Source: Nitrospirota bacterium (GTDB taxonomy: Bacteria > Nitrospirota > Leptospirillia > Leptospirillales > Leptospirillaceae). Taken from it: 9,249 nt of DNA. The notes under the pieces were generated by a model. It searched no databases and was not told where the DNA came from. It saw only the letters and a list, made by a program, of their open reading frames with translations. Positions 5,809 through 9,249 of this stretch are shown piece after piece (the stretch's first letter is position 1; each line of letters opens with the position of its first letter). Both the position numbers and the translations under genes were made by a program. The stretch spans positions 1 through 9,249 of the forward strand of contig JAJZGM010000038.1 in assembly GCA_021828525.1 (NCBI GenBank). Reading direction: 5' to 3'.

Positions 5809-8678
5809 TGCCCCTGTCCCGCTCACCCAGGAAGGCTGACCGGGAGGTCATCGCCCTCAAGGGAGTCCGCCAGCACAACCTCAAGAACTTCGATCTCGAG
5901 ATTCCCCGGAATCGCCTGGTGGTGATCACCGGACTTTCCGGTTCCGGAAAGAGTTCCCTGGCCTTCGACACCCTCTATGCAGAAGGCCAGCGGCGCTATG
6001 TCGAATCCCTGTCGGCCTATGTTCGCCAGTTTCTGGAAATGATGGACAAACCTGATGTCGACTCCATCGAAGGACTTTCTCCGGCCATCGCCATCGACCA
6101 GAAGGTGACCTCCCGGAATCCCCGGTCCACGGTGGGAACAGTGACGGAAATCCACGACTATCTCCGGCTTCTTTTCGCCCGAGCCGGCCATCCGCACTGC
6201 CCGGTCTGCGGTCGACCCGTGACTCCGCAGACTATCTCCCAGATGGTCGACCAGATCCAGTCCATGCCGGAGGGAACCCGGTTCATGATCCTGGCCCCGG
6301 CCGTCTCCGGACGCAAGGGAGAATACCGGAAGGAGCTTGCCCGTATTGCCAGGGAGGGATTTACCCGGGTTCGTCTCGATGGACGCATTCACGATCTCGA
6401 CGAAATCCCGGAGATTGACCGGAAAAAAGCTCATAGCCTTGAAATCGTAATCGACCGGCTCTCCGTGCGGGCCGACAATGCCCAGCGACTGGCAGACAGC
6501 CTGGCCACCGGACTCCGGGAGGGACAGGGACGGGTGATCCTCCATCTTCCCGAAAAACCTGGAGATCCCGGGATTTCGGAGGACCAGATCCTTTCCGAGA
6601 CTGAAGCCTGCACCGTCTGCAATATCAGTCTCCCCGAACTCGCCCCCAAGCTTTTCAGCTTCAACTCTCCCTATGGCGCCTGTCCAGAATGCCTGGGGAT
6701 CGGCATTCTGATGGAGGTCGATCCCGCTCTCCTCATCCCCCACCCCGATCTTTCCCTTGCCGAAGGGGGCATCAGGATCCTCGAAAGCCGGAATCTTTCA
6801 TCGGTCCGCACCCGTCTGCTCCGGTTCATGGAGGAAAGGGGGGTAAAGCCAGTCACCCCCTTCTCAAAGATGGATCCGTCGTTCCTCCAGGAGATTCTTC
6901 ACGGAACCTCGGCCCATCCTCTTTCGGATCTGTCCGGCAAGCCCTCGTCCCGGACGGGGTTTGAGGGGCTGGTCCCGATCCTGGGCACCCTTCACAAGAG
7001 CACCCAGATCGGAGCCTGGGCCCGGGGAGAACTCGAGTCCGTCCTTTCGGAAAAACCCTGTCCCTCATGCCATGGAGCCCGTCTCAAGCGTGAGAGCCTG
7101 GCGGTGACAGTGGGCGGAATGAACATTCACGAGGTTTCCTCTCTCTCGGTCCATGACGGCCTGATATTTTTTGAAAAACTGACGCTCACGGAAAAGGAAG
7201 AACAGATCGCCAAAAAGATCCTCCGGGAAATCCGGGGACGGCTCTCCTTTCTTTCAGAAGTCGGAGTGGATTACCTGACCCTCTCACGGTCGGCCCAGAC
7301 TCTTTCAGGAGGCGAATCCCAGCGTATCAGGCTCGCGACCCAGATCGGCGCAGGCCTTACAGGCGTCCTCTACATCCTCGATGAACCTTCGATCGGACTT
7401 CACCCCCGGGACAACAAGAAGCTCCTCGACACACTCTTTCACCTGCGCGATCTCGGAAATTCCGTCGTGGTGGTCGAGCATGACGAGGAGACCATCTCCT
7501 CCGCCGACCACGTGATCGATATGGGCCCCGGAGCCGGGCGTTTGGGGGGAGAAATTCTTGCCCAGGGCTCCCCTGACGAAATCATGTCGAATCCCCGTTC
7601 GATCACGGGGGCCTATCTTTCCGGAGCCAAATCGATCGTTCGCCGAGGCCCTCCCCGGACCCCGAAAGGATATCTCACCCTGGTCGGAGCCACCGAGCAC
7701 AACCTCAAGGGAATCGATGTTTCCTTTCCCCTGGGTCTTCTGACGGTCGTGACCGGAGTATCCGGCTCGGGCAAAAGCACCCTTGTCCTCGACGTCCTCT
7801 ACAACAGGCTGGCCCGTCTCTTCTATGGAAGCCGGGAGCGCCCCGGCCAGTGCCGGGAGATACGGGGGGTGGACAGGATCGACAAGGTGGTCCATATCGA
7901 CCAGTCCCCCATCGGCCGGACGCCGAGGTCCAATCCGGCCACGTATACCGGACTGTTCACACCGGTCCGGGAGCTTTATTCCCAGGTCCCGGAATCACGG
8001 GCCCGGGGATACGATCCCGGCCGTTTCAGCTTCAACGTGAAGGGGGGGCGATGCGAGGCGTGTCAGGGGGACGGCGTCATCAAGATCGAGATGCATTTCC
8101 TCCCCGACGTCTATGTGGTCTGCGACCTATGTCACGGAGCCAGGTACAATCGCGAAACACTAGAAATCCGGTACCGGGGACGCTCCATCGCCGAGATTCT
8201 CGAGATGACGGTCGATGAGGCCTACGAATTTTTCGGAGCCGTTCCCTCCATCTCGGGAAAGCTTGACACCCTGCGCGAAGTCGGCCTTGGCTATATCCAC
8301 CTTGGGCAATCAGCAACGACCCTTTCCGGAGGAGAGGCCCAACGGGTCAAACTGTCCAAGGAACTTTCCCGCAGGGCCACCGGCAACACCCTCTACATTC
8401 TCGACGAACCAACCACAGGTCTCCACTTCGCCGACATCCAGAAGCTTCTTGACACTCTTGACGCCCTTGTTTCTTCCGGCAATACCGTCGTCGTCATCGA
8501 ACACAACATTGACATCATCGCCAACGCCGATCATCTGATTGACCTGGGTCCGGAAGGAGGGGAAAGAGGAGGGCGGCTTGTCGCCACCGGAACTCCGGAG
8601 GAAATCATGCGGCACAAGGATTCTTACACCGGCCAGGCGATCCGCGAGCACTTGGCCCGAAGAAGCTCCAGAAAATGA
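5808..8678 (+). CDS. uvrA: Excinuclease ABC subunit A (UvrA), DNA damage recognition ATPase
   Basis: At 956 residues this is a complete UvrA, which with UvrB recognises bulky DNA lesions in nucleotide excision repair. Both ABC modules are intact. Module one: Walker A GLSGSGKS (42-49), signature LSGGE (499-503), Walker B LYILDEPS (521-528). Module two: Walker A GVSGSGKS (650-657), signature LSGGE (839-843), Walker B LYILDEPT (862-869). Zinc-type cysteine pairs are C268/C271 with C292/C295 (around FSFNSPYGACPEC), C418/C421 (CPSCHGARL), and C749/C752 with C772/C775 (CEACQGDG, then CDLCHGARYN), the last being the conserved C-terminal finger needed for DNA discrimination. SLSAYVRQF (67-75) and NPRSTVGTVTEIHDYLR (NPRS at 104-107) are also typical. 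Its ATG at 5808 shares a base with the lolA stop. Only GGGGG at 5796-5800 serves as a possible ribosome site, so translational coupling is likely. The N-terminus is about a dozen residues longer than in many homologues. No LexA-like box was seen, and there is no separate promoter space. Confidence 0.97.
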   Translation: MPLSRSPRKADREVIALKGVRQHNLKNFDLEIPRNRLVVITGLSGSGKSSLAFDTLYAEGQRRYVESLSAYVRQFLEMMDKPDVDSIEGLSPAIAIDQKVTSRNPRSTVGTVTEIHDYLRLLFARAGHPHCPVCGRPVTPQTISQMVDQIQSMPEGTRFMILAPAVSGRKGEYRKELARIAREGFTRVRLDGRIHDLDEIPEIDRKKAHSLEIVIDRLSVRADNAQRLADSLATGLREGQGRVILHLPEKPGDPGISEDQILSETEACTVCNISLPELAPKLFSFNSPYGACPECLGIGILMEVDPALLIPHPDLSLAEGGIRILESRNLSSVRTRLLRFMEERGVKPVTPFSKMDPSFLQEILHGTSAHPLSDLSGKPSSRTGFEGLVPILGTLHKSTQIGAWARGELESVLSEKPCPSCHGARLKRESLAVTVGGMNIHEVSSLSVHDGLIFFEKLTLTEKEEQIAKKILREIRGRLSFLSEVGVDYLTLSRSAQTLSGGESQRIRLATQIGAGLTGVLYILDEPSIGLHPRDNKKLLDTLFHLRDLGNSVVVVEHDEETISSADHVIDMGPGAGRLGGEILAQGSPDEIMSNPRSITGAYLSGAKSIVRRGPPRTPKGYLTLVGATEHNLKGIDVSFPLGLLTVVTGVSGSGKSTLVLDVLYNRLARLFYGSRERPGQCREIRGVDRIDKVVHIDQSPIGRTPRSNPATYTGLFTPVRELYSQVPESRARGYDPGRFSFNVKGGRCEACQGDGVIKIEMHFLPDVYVVCDLCHGARYNRETLEIRYRGRSIAEILEMTVDEAYEFFGAVPSISGKLDTLREVGLGYIHLGQSATTLSGGEAQRVKLSKELSRRATGNTLYILDEPTTGLHFADIQKLLDTLDALVSSGNTVVVIEHNIDIIANADHLIDLGPEGGERGGRLVATGTPEEIMRHKDSYTGQAIREHLARRSSRK

Positions 8679-9249
8679 CCTCCGCACTTCCTGCCAAAAG
8701 GTTTCTGCTGGGAACACCGACACGGATTCTGGGCGCCGCCCTGGCGGTCAACATGACCCTGGCAGGACTCAAGGTCGTCTGGGGACACCGGATCAACTCT
8801 GTGGGCATGCTTGCCGACGGATATCATTCCCTTCTCGACTCTCTCTCCGATCTTCTCTGCCTTCTGGGATCCTTCGCAGCTAGTCGGCCCCCCGATGCGG
8901 ACCATCCCTATGGACACTCGAAGTACGAGCCACTGACCCAAGCGGGCGTGGGTCTCCTTCTTTTCTTTACCGGATACGAGGTCCTGAGCCACAGCTACGA
9001 CCAGTTCAAGTTGCACCTGATCCCCCAGGTGGGCTGGTCCTCCGTTCTGGTGATGGGGTTTTCGATCGGACTTCAGACCTTGCTCTATTTGGGAGAAAAA
9101 AAAGTCGCCCGGGAGACTGGCGACAACATCGTTGCCGCCGACGCCACCCACATAAGATCGGACCTCATGGCTTCAGGATCGGTCCTGGTCGGACTCTTTC
9201 TCTCTTCACGGGGATTCGGGTTTGCCGATCCGGTGATCGGTGTCATGAT
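8675..9249 (+). CDS. Cation diffusion facilitator (CDF) family divalent-metal transporter, N-terminal part (runs off the right edge)
   Basis: The frame opens at ATG 8675, whose ATGA overlaps the uvrA stop by 4 bases, and stays open for 191 codons to the window end. The product resembles FieF/CzcD-type proton-coupled metal exporters of the inner membrane. TM1 is about 16-36. TM2 contains MLADGYHSLLDSLSDLL (M45 to L61), with H51-x-x-x-D55 at the positions where FieF has two aspartates. The TM2-TM3 loop has DADHPYGHSK (74-83), giving D74, H77 and H81 of the conserved second metal site. TM3 (about 89-105) and TM4 (about 120-139) follow. TM5 starts at AADATHIRSDLMASG with H159-x-x-x-D163. The HxxxD/HxxxD pair is the arrangement linked to zinc-preferring CDFs, so zinc (possibly with cobalt or cadmium) is likelier than iron, by inference. 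TM6 and the cytoplasmic C-terminal domain are outside the window. The overlap with uvrA indicates coupled translation. Confidence 0.9.
   Translation, partial: MTSALPAKRFLLGTPTRILGAALAVNMTLAGLKVVWGHRINSVGMLADGYHSLLDSLSDLLCLLGSFAASRPPDADHPYGHSKYEPLTQAGVGLLLFFTGYEVLSHSYDQFKLHLIPQVGWSSVLVMGFSIGLQTLLYLGEKKVARETGDNIVAADATHIRSDLMASGSVLVGLFLSSRGFGFADPVIGVM

Larger units (their letters stand above)
364..9249 (+). other. Probable operon rsmA-rnj-ftsK-lolA-uvrA-CDF transporter
   Basis: Six same-strand genes follow each other with gaps of 22 and 1 bases and overlaps of 8, 1 and 4 bases, leaving no room for terminators or standard promoters between them. The rsmA-rnj gap is occupied by the rnj ribosome binding site. 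Joint transcription is therefore likely, though internal promoters inside coding sequence cannot be excluded. The products cover ribosome maturation and RNA decay, chromosome segregation, lipoprotein export, DNA repair and metal efflux. Confidence 0.75.

Noticed and set aside
5823..6743. A 306-codon minus-strand frame opposite the 5' part of uvrA
   Set aside because: It lies wholly within the conserved UvrA coding frame, has a low-complexity composition and no recognised motif.
1..9249. Mobile elements, CRISPR arrays, tRNA/rRNA genes, defence or toxin-antitoxin systems
   Set aside because: No transposase, integrase, direct-repeat array, cloverleaf-like segment or defence domain was seen; coding sequence fills all but about 140 bases.

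Overview
The window is a compact, almost fully coding stretch of chromosome from a Gram-negative bacterium. LolA (outer-membrane lipoprotein carrier) and a TonB/TolA-like membrane protein both imply an outer membrane. RNase J together with LolA, a fairly high GC content and GTG/TTG starts would fit a lineage such as Nitrospirota (Leptospirillum-like) or another non-gammaproteobacterial diderm. That placement is inference from gene content and general impression, and no taxon-specific marker is visible.

Layout. At the left edge (1-250, minus strand) lies the N-terminal part of a single-pass TonB/TolA-type protein that runs off the window. A 113-base divergent spacer (251-363) follows and carries phased ATGAA/TTCAT repeats. 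From 364 to the right edge there are six plus-strand genes with almost no space between them: rsmA (16S rRNA dimethyltransferase), a 22-base gap, rnj (RNase J, TTG start with a strong Shine-Dalgarno), a 1-base gap, ftsK (DNA translocase), an 8-base overlap, lolA, a 1-base overlap, uvrA (excision repair ATPase), a 4-base ATGA overlap, and a cation-diffusion-facilitator (CDF) metal transporter cut by the window end. No terminator-like hairpin was seen at any of these junctions, so they probably form one operon transcribed from the 251-363 spacer or from internal promoters that cannot be recognised here.

How the genes relate. RsmA and RNase J can both act on 16S rRNA maturation. FtsK and LolA are neighbours in many Gram-negatives and serve division/chromosome segregation and envelope biogenesis. 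UvrA is a housekeeping repair enzyme. The CDF exporter would control cytoplasmic divalent metal. The set reads as a housekeeping operon and not as a defence or mobile island.

No mobile element, CRISPR array, tRNA, rRNA or toxin-antitoxin pair was found. No convincing undescribed system is present. The points most worth a second look are the repeats in the divergent spacer, an atypical SAM-binding loop in RsmA, and the gene order itself.
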